Shown: positions 8,783 to 18,693, counted from the stretch's first letter. The stretch is DNA of 64,000 nucleotides from Chitinophaga skermanii (GCF_003259335.1 NZ_QLLL01000002.1:186001-250000); one strand, 5' to 3'. Notes: generated by a model from the sequence alone, not told the origin. A program made the numbers and translations.

Positions 8783-9124
8783 ATGAAAGAAGCTCTCAAT
8801 ACCTTGTTGGGCCAATTAAAAGCCAATACTATTGTTTTTAAAGATGTAATCGCATTCATTGAAAATCATTACATCGCACAACCAACAGCCTTCAAAAATG
8901 GCGATGCATATAATGAAGCAACGCAAAACCAAGGCAGCGCTAAAGTGTTTTCATTCGCTCAAATACATAACTTGTCGAAAGAAGATACCTTACTATTGTT
9001 CGCAGAACACTATCAAGCCGTATTAAACACTCCCGAAGCAACTGATCATCAAAATATTAGGCAATTTATGGCACACGGCTGGGAAGGTATCCAGTTTGAA
9101 GGAACTGCATTAACGAGCAAATAA
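8783..9124 (+). CDS. HopJ-family protein
   Basis: A 113-aa protein matching the HopJ family (named after a Pseudomonas type III effector, but widespread in free-living bacteria). Recognisable phrases are FKDVIAFIENHYIAQPTAFKNGDAYNEATQNQGSAKVFSFA and the LFAEHY.AV...P..TDHQNIR.FM..GW.GI.F stretch. It is probably a small helical cytoplasmic protein; the biochemical role is unknown, and the effector name should not be taken literally here. It has its own terminator and stands alone. Confidence 0.9.
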   Translation: MKEALNTLLGQLKANTIVFKDVIAFIENHYIAQPTAFKNGDAYNEATQNQGSAKVFSFAQIHNLSKEDTLLLFAEHYQAVLNTPEATDHQNIRQFMAHGWEGIQFEGTALTSK

Positions 9125-9472
9125 ATACCCACTTTATTATCATACAACCAGTCAACCGAAATGAACAATTTCTTGGCTGGTTTTTTATTTATTGATATTA
9201 TTTGCCTCTCCATTTCTAAGTATACACCCCATACAAATAATCATCTTGCCACTCGTGCATCTCCCCTTTCTATATCAAAGTAGTTTTGTACATTACAATA
9301 CCACACAAATAAACCCCGTCCAACTAACTTTACTGTTCTTCAACAAGCAGTAATATTGGTAGGAATACCAGTTAAACGTATACATTCCGTAGACGTTTTT
9401 TACATTATTTTGAACAAGTGCAAAACGGACATATATAACGGTCATTATCAGCCTTTATTTCAACTATTTACA
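9125..9472. other. 348-base intergenic region
   Basis: It holds the HopJ terminator and, at 9281-9288, TAGTTTTG matching the Bacteroidota -7 consensus TAnnTTTG, but no good -33 TTTG at the expected spacing. The frame of the next gene is open upstream to 9356; that extension looks non-coding. Confidence 0.6.
9146..9186 (+). terminator. rho-independent terminator after the HopJ gene
   Basis: Ten-base arms AACCAGTCAA / TTGGCTGGTT (one G-U pair) with a 17-nt loop, then a T-rich tract. Confidence 0.8.
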
Positions 9473-11758
9473 ATGGAACAATCAAAGTCAACCCAAAGCA
9501 GGCGGTCTTTCCTAAGATCCTCTTTGTTAGCCGGAGGCGGCTTTATGATCAGCTTTACTTGGCTGGCCAAAACAGGCCTCGCAGAAGGCCACAAAGAAGC
9601 CATCCTACCAGCACAATGGAATGAATTGACGGGGTATATAAAAATCACGGCAGACAATGTCATCAAGATACTCAATCCCAATCCCGAATTCGGGCAAAAC
9701 GTAATGACCTCCCTCCCCATGATCGTAGCAGAAGAACTAGAAGCCGATTGGAAAAATATCGTGGTAGAAATGGGTCCTCACGACAACCTAAAACTTGGCC
9801 CCCAGTTTTCCGGAGGTAGTAATTCCGTACGTATGTATTGGAAACCATTGCGGGAAGCGGGCGCAGCAGCCCGGCATATGCTCTTACAAGCGGCCGCCAA
9901 CACTTGGCAAGTACCCATCGAAGAACTGACCGCTAAAGAAGGTATGATTATCCATACAAAAAGTGGTCAATCGGCGACCTTCGGCAATTTTGCATCCCTA
10001 GCAGCTACCTTGCCAATTCCAAAGAACGTTCCCTTAAAAGCTACTAAAGATTTCAAAGTAGTTCGCCACCCACAGAAGAATGTGGAAGGCATGAAAATCG
10101 TAACAGGGAAGCCGCTTTTTGGCCTCGACTATAAACAGGAAGGGATGCTATACGCGATGATTCAACATCCTCCAGCATTCGGCATGAAACTACTATCTTT
10201 CGATGCTTCAGAAGCACTGAAAATGCCAGGCATCAAAGATGTTTTTACCCTTACTTTATATGACGAAGGTTTCGAGCAAGCAGGATTCGATACCCGTACT
10301 TTCAATGAACTGTTAGTGGTGGTAGGTAAAACTACTTGGGAGGTGATGAACGCAAAGAAAAAACTTTCAGTACAGTGGACTTCCGCCGGGAATACAACGG
10401 ATACCATGAGCGGACGAAACGGTAAAAGAGAAGTAGTTGTACCCGGGGAACTTGAAAGTACCAGCGCCCAACTTGCAAAAATGAAAGCGTATGCGCAACA
10501 ACCTGCACAAGTATTACGTAAAGACGGCGACCCAGAAAAAGCCTTTAAAAATGCGGCACACATTATAGAACGTACCTATACGGCCCCGTTCCTAGCGCAT
10601 AATTGCATGGAACCCATGAACTTCTTCGCCCATGTAACTGAAGATAAAGCCTTGGTAGCAGGTCCATTACAAGGGCCCGCCTGGATAGAACCTACTTTAT
10701 CGAAATTATTGCACCTGCCACCCGAAAAGATCGAAATACAAGTAACGCGCATGGGTGGAGGCTTTGGTCGAAGAGCATATTGCCACTATGTTTCAGAAGC
10801 CGCCCTTATTTCAAGAAAAGTAAAAGCACCTATACAACTTGTTTATACGCGCGAAGACGATATGACGTACGGCATTTACCGCCCTATGTACACGGCTACT
10901 TACCGTGCAGCATTAGATGCCAATAAAAAATTGATTGGTTTTCATGTAAAAGGAGGCGGTATTCCTGAACATCCCATTCATGAAAATAGGTTTCCGGCAG
11001 GAGCTGTCGATAATTACTTAGCAGAAGGATGGCAAATACCATCGAATATTACCATTGGCGCATTCCGGGCTCCCCGGTCGAATTTTAACGCGGCTGCGGA
11101 ACAATCATTTTTAGATGAACTGGCGGCAGCTATGGGAAAAGATCCCATTGATCTAAGATTGGAGTTATTGAAAAAAGCCAAAGAAAATCCAGTGGGTAAA
11201 AACAATGATTATGACCCCGATCGATATGCCGGTATACTACATTTAGTGAAAGAGAAATCGGGATGGGGCAAAGCAGAAAACAAAAAGTATAGCCGTGGCG
11301 TAGCTGCTTATTTTTGCCATAACTCCTATGCTGCCCACGTGGTAGATATTGTTATGAGAAATGGCACACCATATGTTGAACGTGTATTTAGTGCTATAGA
11401 TTGTGGCATTGTAATTAATCCCGATGCCGCGGCCAACATGGTAGAAGGTGCCGTAGTAGATGGCATTGGTAATTCATTCTACGGCAAATTAAGTCATATC
11501 GAAGGCGTTGCACAACAAAGCAATTTCTACAACTATAGGATGATCAGGCACAGTGAAGCCCCTAAAAAAATCGACGTGCATTTTGTAAAAAATGATATCG
11601 ATCCAACAGGCCTAGGAGAACCACCTTTTCCACCTGTTTTCGGCGCCGTTGCTAACGCCTTGTTCAAAGCCACTAATAAACGCTATTACGATCAACCATT
11701 TGCTGAACATTTCCCTAAGCCTGGTAACAGCAAATTGGATCATAAAAACTTAGGTTAA
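9473..11758 (+). CDS. molybdenum hydroxylase large subunit (isoquinoline 1-oxidoreductase beta-like)
   Basis: A 761-aa molybdopterin-binding subunit of the xanthine dehydrogenase family, IorB-like group. The N terminus carries a Tat signal (RRSFLRSSLLAGGG), so it should be exported folded. Cofactor-binding motifs include the glycine-rich GGGFGRRAY segment, GAFRAPRSNFNAAAEQSFLDELA, and the C-terminal GLGEPPFPPVFGAVANALF loop with the expected catalytic Glu. I start at 9473, directly before the Tat signal. It is followed by its 2Fe-2S subunit after 21 bases and then a cytochrome c. Substrates of this family are N-heterocycles or aldehydes; the substrate here is not predictable. Confidence 0.93.
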   Translation: MEQSKSTQSRRSFLRSSLLAGGGFMISFTWLAKTGLAEGHKEAILPAQWNELTGYIKITADNVIKILNPNPEFGQNVMTSLPMIVAEELEADWKNIVVEMGPHDNLKLGPQFSGGSNSVRMYWKPLREAGAAARHMLLQAAANTWQVPIEELTAKEGMIIHTKSGQSATFGNFASLAATLPIPKNVPLKATKDFKVVRHPQKNVEGMKIVTGKPLFGLDYKQEGMLYAMIQHPPAFGMKLLSFDASEALKMPGIKDVFTLTLYDEGFEQAGFDTRTFNELLVVVGKTTWEVMNAKKKLSVQWTSAGNTTDTMSGRNGKREVVVPGELESTSAQLAKMKAYAQQPAQVLRKDGDPEKAFKNAAHIIERTYTAPFLAHNCMEPMNFFAHVTEDKALVAGPLQGPAWIEPTLSKLLHLPPEKIEIQVTRMGGGFGRRAYCHYVSEAALISRKVKAPIQLVYTREDDMTYGIYRPMYTATYRAALDANKKLIGFHVKGGGIPEHPIHENRFPAGAVDNYLAEGWQIPSNITIGAFRAPRSNFNAAAEQSFLDELAAAMGKDPIDLRLELLKKAKENPVGKNNDYDPDRYAGILHLVKEKSGWGKAENKKYSRGVAAYFCHNSYAAHVVDIVMRNGTPYVERVFSAIDCGIVINPDAAANMVEGAVVDGIGNSFYGKLSHIEGVAQQSNFYNYRMIRHSEAPKKIDVHFVKNDIDPTGLGEPPFPPVFGAVANALFKATNKRYYDQPFAEHFPKPGNSKLDHKNLG

Positions 11759-11779
11759 AACTACTATCAACACGCAATT

Positions 11780-12247
11780 ATGGTTACGTTAAACATCAAT
11801 AATAAACATTACGAACTTGATATAGATCCCAATATGCCACTATTGTGGGCATTAAGGGATGTAATAGGGCTGGTTGGAACCAAGTATGGCTGTGGAGTTG
11901 CTCAATGCGGTGCTTGTGTTGTTCATCTAAATGGAGAAGCAGTGCGCTCTTGTGTTACAAAAGTAAGTAGAGCGGCTGGGCAAGAAGTGGTAACCATTGA
12001 AGGTTTATCACCCAACAACGACCATCCATTGCAACAAGCATGGTTAGAATTGGATGTATCACAATGTGGTTACTGCCAAGCAGGCCAAATCATGTCGGCA
12101 GCTGTTTTACTCAAAGAAAACAAAAATCCTACCGATAAAGATATCGACCTCGCAATGGAAGGCAACATTTGCCGTTGCGGCACGTACGTTCGCATCCATA
12201 AGGCCATCCAGTTGGCGGCGCAAATTCAAAGGAACGATGCAAAGTAA
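11780..12247 (+). CDS. 2Fe-2S subunit of the molybdenum hydroxylase (IorA-like)
   Basis: A 155-aa subunit with two [2Fe-2S] clusters. The N-terminal plant-ferredoxin-type cluster is seen as CGVAQCGACVV plus a later Cys (RSCVTKV). The C-terminal cluster is seen as CGYCQAGQ and CRCGTY. It passes electrons from the Mo site of the upstream subunit to an acceptor. There is no FAD subunit gene nearby, as is normal for Ior-type enzymes. It has no signal peptide of its own, so it presumably travels with the Tat-carrying large subunit. The downstream cytochrome c start overlaps its end by 11 bases. Confidence 0.95.
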   Translation: MVTLNINNKHYELDIDPNMPLLWALRDVIGLVGTKYGCGVAQCGACVVHLNGEAVRSCVTKVSRAAGQEVVTIEGLSPNNDHPLQQAWLELDVSQCGYCQAGQIMSAAVLLKENKNPTDKDIDLAMEGNICRCGTYVRIHKAIQLAAQIQRNDAK

Positions 12248-12908
12248 AAGCAAGGCTGTAATTTTAAAACGTCTACTCGTGAGAAAAAAATTCTTCCATC
12301 AATACTATACACGCATTATCATTACAATCCTTGTTGTAACCGTTATTGGATTAACAGCTAACGGTTTAAGTAATAAAAAAGCAAGGGTCACGTTCAACGA
12401 TCATACTATCAGCAAAGCTGATAGTATTGCATCGGTTGTTGCATTTGATAAAGTTTACCGTGTTTTAATGAGTCCTCGTTGTGTGAATTGTCACCCTGCA
12501 GGTGATATACCGCTTCAAGGAGATGATAGTCATTTACATACTATGTCGCCCACCCGTGGTAAAGACGGGAAAGGCCTGTACGCTATGAAATGTTCAAATT
12601 GCCATCAAGACACCAACTTGCCGGGGCTTCATACCCCACCGGGTAATCCTAATTGGGGGCTTCCGCCGGCTGATATGAAAATGGTTTTCGAAGGACAATC
12701 AGCGCGTGCACTCGCCTTGAAAATAATGAATTACAATACGAATGGCCATAAAGATAAAGCGGCTCTCCTTGCGCATGCGAGGGATACTTTGGTGAAAGCC
12801 GGTTGGAATATGGGTGAAGGCCGTACCCCGCCTCCTATACCTTATGATGAGTTTGTGGCTGCTTGGGATGAATGGATTAACAAAGGAGGTGTTGCTCCAG
12901 CGAAATAA
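12237..12908 (+). CDS. two-haem c-type cytochrome, membrane-anchored
   Basis: A 223-aa protein with one N-terminal hydrophobic helix (YYTRIIITILVVTVIGLTANG) acting as anchor or signal, and two haem-binding CxxCH motifs (CVNCH, CSNCH) about 40 residues apart. It overlaps the 2Fe-2S gene by 11 bases, which argues for coupled translation and for it being the electron acceptor of the hydroxylase. The Met at 12237 is the first plausible start; the longer frame runs through the previous gene. Proteobacterial Ior partners are often longer, multi-haem cytochromes; this is a compact version. Confidence 0.9.
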   Translation: MQSKSKAVILKRLLVRKKFFHQYYTRIIITILVVTVIGLTANGLSNKKARVTFNDHTISKADSIASVVAFDKVYRVLMSPRCVNCHPAGDIPLQGDDSHLHTMSPTRGKDGKGLYAMKCSNCHQDTNLPGLHTPPGNPNWGLPPADMKMVFEGQSARALALKIMNYNTNGHKDKAALLAHARDTLVKAGWNMGEGRTPPPIPYDEFVAAWDEWINKGGVAPAK

Positions 12909-12960
12909 TTACGGTGAGGAAATTACGTTCTTCAGCTGTTCTACTTCACAAACAGCATAT

Positions 12961-13012
12961 AAAAAGGGTAAAGCAAAAGGTTGTATTCAATACCTTTTGC
13001 TTTACCCTTTTT
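12961..13012. terminator. strong bidirectional terminator
   Basis: Perfect 20-base arms (12961-12980 and 12993-13012) around a 12-nt loop, with A5 on one side and T5 on the other. It serves the convergent cytochrome (plus) and esterase (minus) genes. Confidence 0.93.
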
Positions 13013-13092
13013 AGCACCGCACACGCTTACATATTTTGCATGATGCGTTGTAGACAATGCTACTGAAAAGAAAGCTCGTATCAATCGAAGCC

Positions 13093-13956
13093 TTATTCTG
13101 AATATGCAGTTTTCGGGTAGAGTATTTTAAATGCATTATAAACTGCTTGGTGAATAACTGTGGAATGCAATTCGCCCGGCATATAATCAAATTCTACACG
13201 CATGTTCCGGTTTGTTTTCAATACTTGGAAAAGCTTTTCAGCATCCTTAAACATTCTTACATCTTCCTCTTTGCTAGGCGCACCGATATATACATTCACA
13301 GCTTTTTTCAAATTATTATTCGCTAGTTTCGTGGCATTGTGAAGAAGCGATTTATCGCCCCACCAAAGACTAGGGGAAATGATAATATAATCATCAAACA
13401 ACTGCGGACGTTTCAATAGTATTTCCGTGGTGAAAAGCCCGGCTAACGATTCCCCGATAACCGTTTTCTTGCCTGTAGCGAAGTACGTTTTCTCCATGTA
13501 AGGTTGCAATTCTTTTTCCAAGAACTGTATATACTTTGCGGACCCGCCATATTGTGGGAAGCTCGACTTTTGGAAGCCTTCTTTCTCAATAAAATCTGTA
13601 TTCGATACAGCGAAAGTAAAATCACGTCTACGCGTATTGCCTTCAATCCCTACAACAATTGAGCGGGGAAAACGTGCAATCCATGGTTGTGTATTAAAAC
13701 GAACAATGCCGGCGATATGGATAAAGTCTTCTTCCAGCCCACCATCTAATACATAAACAACAGGATACTTCATGGTATCACTTGGCGTATAATCTTCCGG
13801 TAAATATATATTGATCGTACGATCTTCTCCTAATATTGTCGAATGTAAGAGATCAGACTTTCCTATCACTAAAGGCTTGCTGCTTGATTGTGCAAAACAC
13901 AGGGTGCTGACAAATAGGGTCAATAACAGCGTAAGTAGGTACTTGTATGTTGTCAT
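13093..13956 (-). CDS. secreted esterase (IroE/Fes-like alpha/beta hydrolase)
   Basis: A 287-aa esterase-D-type alpha/beta hydrolase. A signal peptide (MTTYKYLLTL...CFAQ) is followed by the early strand RTINIYLPEDYTPSD, the oxyanion-side VVYVLDGG, and the nucleophile elbow GESLAG with Ser170. The C-terminal GELHSTVIHQAVYNAF supplies the catalytic His. Relatives hydrolyse siderophore esters, S-formylglutathione or acyl sugars. No siderophore genes are near, so the substrate is open. It diverges from the large lectin-like gene at 14218 across 261 bases in which I see no other feature. Confidence 0.9.
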   Translation of the reverse strand: MTTYKYLLTLLLTLFVSTLCFAQSSSKPLVIGKSDLLHSTILGEDRTINIYLPEDYTPSDTMKYPVVYVLDGGLEEDFIHIAGIVRFNTQPWIARFPRSIVVGIEGNTRRRDFTFAVSNTDFIEKEGFQKSSFPQYGGSAKYIQFLEKELQPYMEKTYFATGKKTVIGESLAGLFTTEILLKRPQLFDDYIIISPSLWWGDKSLLHNATKLANNNLKKAVNVYIGAPSKEEDVRMFKDAEKLFQVLKTNRNMRVEFDYMPGELHSTVIHQAVYNAFKILYPKTAYSE

Positions 13957-14217
13957 GATGTTGGCGGATTGTTTTTTCTCTTAAACACAATATTACTACA
14001 TTAATCATTCTTTCATGATATCCTTAGTTGCCCTTCATGGATTCGATCCCAATTCCTATTTCATATGCTAGCTTATGTATTAAGCACCAAGACACATTAC
14101 TAAAAAATACGGCCGCGTTATTGAACTCCTGCAACGTATTTTGGTTATTAATGACAACCACTCCTCAAGTTATCCTCACACACAGCCATTCCTCACACAT
14201 CCAAACATTGAAAAATC

Positions 14218-17200
14218 ATGTCAATTACAACAGCACCGGCTATTAGCCCTATTGCGACTTACCTATCCTCTACTCCCTTAACAAGAGAAGATCAGTCATT
14301 CTACATCCAAACGGCGCTCAGCGGGGCCATTTTGGGCGATGGCAACCCCATGGTAATGAACTACAGTAACAACGCCATTACTATTGAACAATGGCAACCA
14401 GGGAACCAAGCACAATTATGGGTATTTAACAATAAAGGAGCGATATCACCCATCACAGATCCAACCATGGGAATAACAACATCCGCTACCAGTAGCCAAT
14501 CTGCCGAAGGATTATCTATCGAAACTTTTACAGGAGCTTCCAACCAAGTATGGTCCTTCTCAAACAACCAGTTTATAGTAGACCTAGGAGGCTCAACAGG
14601 ACAATTGTGCCTCAATGTACAAGGAGGAGGATCTGCTGCAGGCACCAGTGTAATCACGTATGCTATATCCAAGAGTACAAATGAATATTGGCACCCCTTC
14701 CCAGCACAAGTGATCCCAGCCAACACTTGGTTCTACTTACAAACTAACTTGCAGAACAGTTCCGGTAACACAGGCATTTATGTAATGACAGCCATGGCAG
14801 AGTCTAACGGTAATAACCCACTTGTAGCGATACAACCTTACAAAGAAGGCGCCGCTGATCAACAATGGATGATGACCCCCAGCGGCACAGTGGTAAATGC
14901 TTTATACCCAAATCTTGCCCTGACTTCTAACAGTAGCGACGACGAACCTATTTCACTACAAGCCATTCAATCCAATTATACAAACCAGCAATGGTGTTAT
15001 GTTGAAGGCATGTTAGCTTGTGGCTCGGCCGGTAATACCTGGTATTTGAATGTACAAGATGCTATTCTTGCCCCTGGGCAACCATTAATTAACTACGATT
15101 TTAGCAAAGGTACAGACAATGAAGGATGGACAGTCATTCCCTACGTACCTAGCGGCCAATGGTTCACCATACAAAGCGCCATGGAACCATTTGGAAATAC
15201 GGCGGGTTTATTAACTTTGGCACCCAGTGGCACTATTAACTTGCAACTAGCCGTGAATGCCCAAGAAGTTCCCGCAGGACCAGGCGCTTTGGCGCAACTT
15301 TGGCGTAGAACAACTGATGGGAATATTGTAAGTGCTACCAACCCAAATTTGGCTTTAGCAGCTACAACCACTAATGGTAACCTCACCATCGCACCACTTC
15401 AAAAAGAAAATCCTCTGCAACAATGGACATGGTCGAACTTACAAGCAGAATCCGAATCTAAAACAAACGAGGTGCTATGCGGTATGCTAGAAAACTTTTC
15501 CTTAAAACAGGTTATTAACGGGACAAGTAAACTCGGCCAACCATTAGCCCTGAGTGATGCAATTACAACACCAGGTAGTGGCCAGGTACCTCAATTATTC
15601 TATGTAGTACCATACGGTATTCCAATGAGTCAAAGTACTACTATTCAAATGGCCCAGGAAGACCTCTATCTAACCCTCCCCCCTTATGTAAACCCGGGTA
15701 CATACGTTCAAATCACACAACTTACTTCTGAACCAGCTCTTTCCACATGGGAGTATCAACACCCGGGCTATATTGTTAGCAGTGCCTATCCGAACATGGT
15801 GCTAACAGCAACACCCGACAATAGTAATTATGTATTTATATTAGGCGTATACCCACGGCAACCAGAACCTGAAGCTTTTCAATTATGGTGGATCAGCGAA
15901 GAGGGATGTATTGTAAATCGTGCTACCGGCCTTGTTATAAGTAATTTAGGTACGCCTGCTAATACAGCCGTTTTGCTACAACGTTTAAGTCCATTACCGG
16001 GCTACCAATCATGGACATGTTCTACTGGCACCAGCCTAGAAATTGCCATAATGCAGCCCAGTTCAGCCTATCCAAATTATCCTCAAACTGATGCAAACGG
16101 CAATACAACGGCATATGGCGACATCTGTTCTAAGCTTGGCTTACCAAACGGTATACGCGAACAATATATTAACCTTGCTTCCCCGGTGGATAATTACCAG
16201 TCAATAATGAACATCTACTATACCTCGTTACTTGTTAATTCCAACCCGTTACCACCCTCATTAACCTTGGAAGATTATGCACCTGTTGTTAAGCAACTCA
16301 ACGAGGAAATGTTGGCTGTATCGGGTGTAAGGCGACTATTTCAACAAATGACAACGCTATATCTTTCACTCAGCCAAGCACAAGAGATGTTGCTTTCTGA
16401 ATTAATTACGGGCTGCGCTTTACCGAATGGTTTGAAAACAATTGTACCGCCACCGCCACAAAAGAAAAAAAGTTGGATTGGCGATTTGGTAGAAGGTTTA
16501 GCCTATACAGCCTTAAACATTGCGGGAAGTGTTGAAGGCGATCCTTTCTTAGGTAAGCAAGTGGCCGCCGCTGCAAAATTTGGCTTACCTGTGGTTGCAA
16601 ACCTCATGTCAACAGGCTTCTCTGTATACCAAGGTGCACAGCAAACTACCAGTTACCTGTCTAAATACGCAGCCATTTTAAATAAAGCGGAGCTTAATAT
16701 TTACACGTATGAAATGACTGTACTGGAACTACAACAAGTATTATTGAATGAATTTGAATCATTGGGTTCGGCATTAGGTCAACTTGAAACCTTTATTCTA
16801 GCCAACTGGGGAATTACAGAGCATGTATTTAACATGTCGAAAGCAATGGGTTCTAGGCAATCGCTATTCTGGCCGGCGACTTTAACAGGTACAGATACAC
16901 GCAATATGTTAGCTGAATATACGATCTCCGTATTACAAACATTAATGCCTGCGAATCCTGGCTTTACGATTAATGCAAACTTGCATACAAATGCTACTAG
17001 CCCTGTAAGTCCTGCTGGTTGGCAGAGCGATGGTTCGTTTGTAGAAAACAATGACGATGGCACGCAAAATGTATATACGAATACTGTGAATAAGGAAATT
17101 ATGGATATTATATGGGGGCTTGGCACAGTACCACTATCCTTCTACAAAGGATTAAACGGGTGGGCGCTTAAAACAAGTTACCAGGGACTTTTAGTACAAA

Positions 17201-17682
17201 ATTCTGATACACCACCGGATGGGGCATCTATCGTTGTATCAATAATCAACTACACTGGATCAACAATTTATGCCGATCTATTACTTTGTTGCTTGCTGAA
17301 TAGTACTGCTAATAACAACCCTACACTTTGTACAAGCATTACTTACACCATTTCTCCATACGGAACGCAACAATTTGCAGGAGGTTATTTCGCACATTTT
17401 TCTCAAATTGGAGGTGCCAATTTTAATATGCCATATGGTTTACAAAGTAATGATAGTGGTGATAATGGCATTACATTAAGCGATGATTCTTCCACAGTAA
17501 TGGGAACACAAGTCTATAATAGTTTCCAATCGAGTGGTAATAATCGTGAAAATTTAATAAATACCTTACCTACATATACATTCCCGGGTCTTACATTTTA
17601 TGCCCCTTATTTCGGCACGTTAAAACAAACGACCAATTCACAGGGCGTAGTGTTTGTTACCATCGAAGTGTATAAAGAGTAA
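14218..17682 (+). CDS. large multi-beta-trefoil (ricin-type) protein with C-terminal helical region, possible toxin
   Basis: An 1154-aa protein without a signal peptide. The first ~605 residues contain QxW-type signatures at about 66, 110, 156; 215, 257, 302; 360, 401, 459 (QLF); and 509, 555, 597. They fall into four groups of three with ~42-46 residue steps, as expected for four ricin-type beta-trefoils. Residues ~640-900 are mainly helical, with a proline hinge and basic patch (IVPPPPQKKK, ~742-751) and a long Ala/Leu/Gln-rich stretch. Residues ~1000-1154 look beta-rich, starting VVSIINYTGSTIYADLLL. Repeated sugar-binding modules fused to a helical domain are typical of bacterial toxins and host-binding proteins. 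That role is inference; I do not recognise the C-terminal domains. It is a single gene with its own terminator. Confidence 0.8.
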   Translation: MSITTAPAISPIATYLSSTPLTREDQSFYIQTALSGAILGDGNPMVMNYSNNAITIEQWQPGNQAQLWVFNNKGAISPITDPTMGITTSATSSQSAEGLSIETFTGASNQVWSFSNNQFIVDLGGSTGQLCLNVQGGGSAAGTSVITYAISKSTNEYWHPFPAQVIPANTWFYLQTNLQNSSGNTGIYVMTAMAESNGNNPLVAIQPYKEGAADQQWMMTPSGTVVNALYPNLALTSNSSDDEPISLQAIQSNYTNQQWCYVEGMLACGSAGNTWYLNVQDAILAPGQPLINYDFSKGTDNEGWTVIPYVPSGQWFTIQSAMEPFGNTAGLLTLAPSGTINLQLAVNAQEVPAGPGALAQLWRRTTDGNIVSATNPNLALAATTTNGNLTIAPLQKENPLQQWTWSNLQAESESKTNEVLCGMLENFSLKQVINGTSKLGQPLALSDAITTPGSGQVPQLFYVVPYGIPMSQSTTIQMAQEDLYLTLPPYVNPGTYVQITQLTSEPALSTWEYQHPGYIVSSAYPNMVLTATPDNSNYVFILGVYPRQPEPEAFQLWWISEEGCIVNRATGLVISNLGTPANTAVLLQRLSPLPGYQSWTCSTGTSLEIAIMQPSSAYPNYPQTDANGNTTAYGDICSKLGLPNGIREQYINLASPVDNYQSIMNIYYTSLLVNSNPLPPSLTLEDYAPVVKQLNEEMLAVSGVRRLFQQMTTLYLSLSQAQEMLLSELITGCALPNGLKTIVPPPPQKKKSWIGDLVEGLAYTALNIAGSVEGDPFLGKQVAAAAKFGLPVVANLMSTGFSVYQGAQQTTSYLSKYAAILNKAELNIYTYEMTVLELQQVLLNEFESLGSALGQLETFILANWGITEHVFNMSKAMGSRQSLFWPATLTGTDTRNMLAEYTISVLQTLMPANPGFTINANLHTNATSPVSPAGWQSDGSFVENNDDGTQNVYTNTVNKEIMDIIWGLGTVPLSFYKGLNGWALKTSYQGLLVQNSDTPPDGASIVVSIINYTGSTIYADLLLCCLLNSTANNNPTLCTSITYTISPYGTQQFAGGYFAHFSQIGGANFNMPYGLQSNDSGDNGITLSDDSSTVMGTQVYNSFQSSGNNRENLINTLPTYTFPGLTFYAPYFGTLKQTTNSQGVVFVTIEVYKE

Positions 17683-17707
17683 GCATATATTGCTTTAAAT
17701 AATCAAT

Positions 17708-17741
17708 AACAGCAGGCATGTTTGCATGCCTGCTGTTTTCT
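17708..17741 (+). terminator. rho-independent terminator after the multi-trefoil gene
   Basis: Perfect 13-base arms AACAGCAGGCATG / CATGCCTGCTGTT with loop TTTG, followed by TT and a C-rich stretch. Confidence 0.85.
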
Positions 17742-17828
17742 CCAACATAATCCTGGCGGTACTAATTAAAATGCACGTAGTAGTTTGCATGCAGTTTATA
17801 GTTATAAGATGGCCAAGGTATAACCACC

Positions 17829-18641
17829 TTACTTTTTAATTAACCAGCTTTCTACAGCCTTGGAAAAATCGGCTACATCTACCGGGTGCCTGCTGGTAAT
17901 TAGGTTGCCATCTGTTACCACAGTTTCATCACTCACAATACCACCCGCGTTTTTTAAATCCACTTGAATATTCCAATACCCTGTTAACCTCTTTCCTTTC
18001 AAAATATCGGCCGATGCAAAAACAACCGGGGCATGGCAAATGCCGGCGATCAATTTTCCCGACTTGTTAAAGTCTTGGATAAATTTGATCACATCTTTAT
18101 CATACCGAAGATTATCGGGATTCCAAGCACCACCGGGTATAAATACAGCATCATAATCGCTTACTTTTATTTGATCGGCTGTATAGTCGAATTTAATCCA
18201 TCCTACCGGTTGCAGGTATTGAATAGCCATTACATGTGTTTTCGACATATCGGGGTAGCTTAATCCAAACCGCGCGGGAGCTGGGTTAAACTTTGGTGAT
18301 ACAATATCAACCCTCGCACCTAACTGCTTGAAGTACCAAACCGGTCCTGTGAGCTCGATCTCTTCAAATCCATCTGCTACAATCACAGCGATTCGTTTAC
18401 CTGTTAACGTTCTCTCCTTCACGGGTGTGAAGAAAAAAGCCTTCAATGCTTCGTTACCAGGAGCATTCAATAATTGGGATACAGGCATATTAACAACAGC
18501 AGTTGCAGTAGTTAATTGGTTAATAACTTCCAATTCATGCGATATTGCTTGTTCGTTATTCATTTTCCCCTGTGCATTTAAATTTGTGATTGCAGGTATA
18601 CAAAAAAATCCTACGACCAACAGTTGAAAAATCGGTTTCAT
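17829..18641 (-). CDS. secreted DJ-1/PfpI-family protein
   Basis: A 270-aa protein of the class I glutamine-amidotransferase-like fold. A signal peptide (MKPIFQLL...NLNAQ) precedes the PfpI core: RIAVIVADGFEEIELTGPVWYFKQLGARVDIVSP with the conserved Glu, VFIPGGAWNPDNLR, and GICHAPVVFASADILKGKRLTGY holding the nucleophile Cys in the elbow. It ends VTDGNLITSRHPVDVADFSKAVESWL. Members act as proteases, deglycases or chaperones; periplasmic ones are little studied. I start at 18641, where the signal peptide begins; a Met three codons upstream (18650) is possible. It is the last gene of a six-gene operon read from 21723. Confidence 0.9.
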   Translation of the reverse strand: MKPIFQLLVVGFFCIPAITNLNAQGKMNNEQAISHELEVINQLTTATAVVNMPVSQLLNAPGNEALKAFFFTPVKERTLTGKRIAVIVADGFEEIELTGPVWYFKQLGARVDIVSPKFNPAPARFGLSYPDMSKTHVMAIQYLQPVGWIKFDYTADQIKVSDYDAVFIPGGAWNPDNLRYDKDVIKFIQDFNKSGKLIAGICHAPVVFASADILKGKRLTGYWNIQVDLKNAGGIVSDETVVTDGNLITSRHPVDVADFSKAVESWLIKK

Positions 18642-18693
18642 TATTTGCATATTTTGATATGGATGTAATAGTGTTTCTAATTGAAAGTGTCTA

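Noticed and set aside
8783..9124. HopJ-like gene as a type III effector
   Set aside because: There are no secretion-system genes in the window and the family is widespread in non-pathogens.
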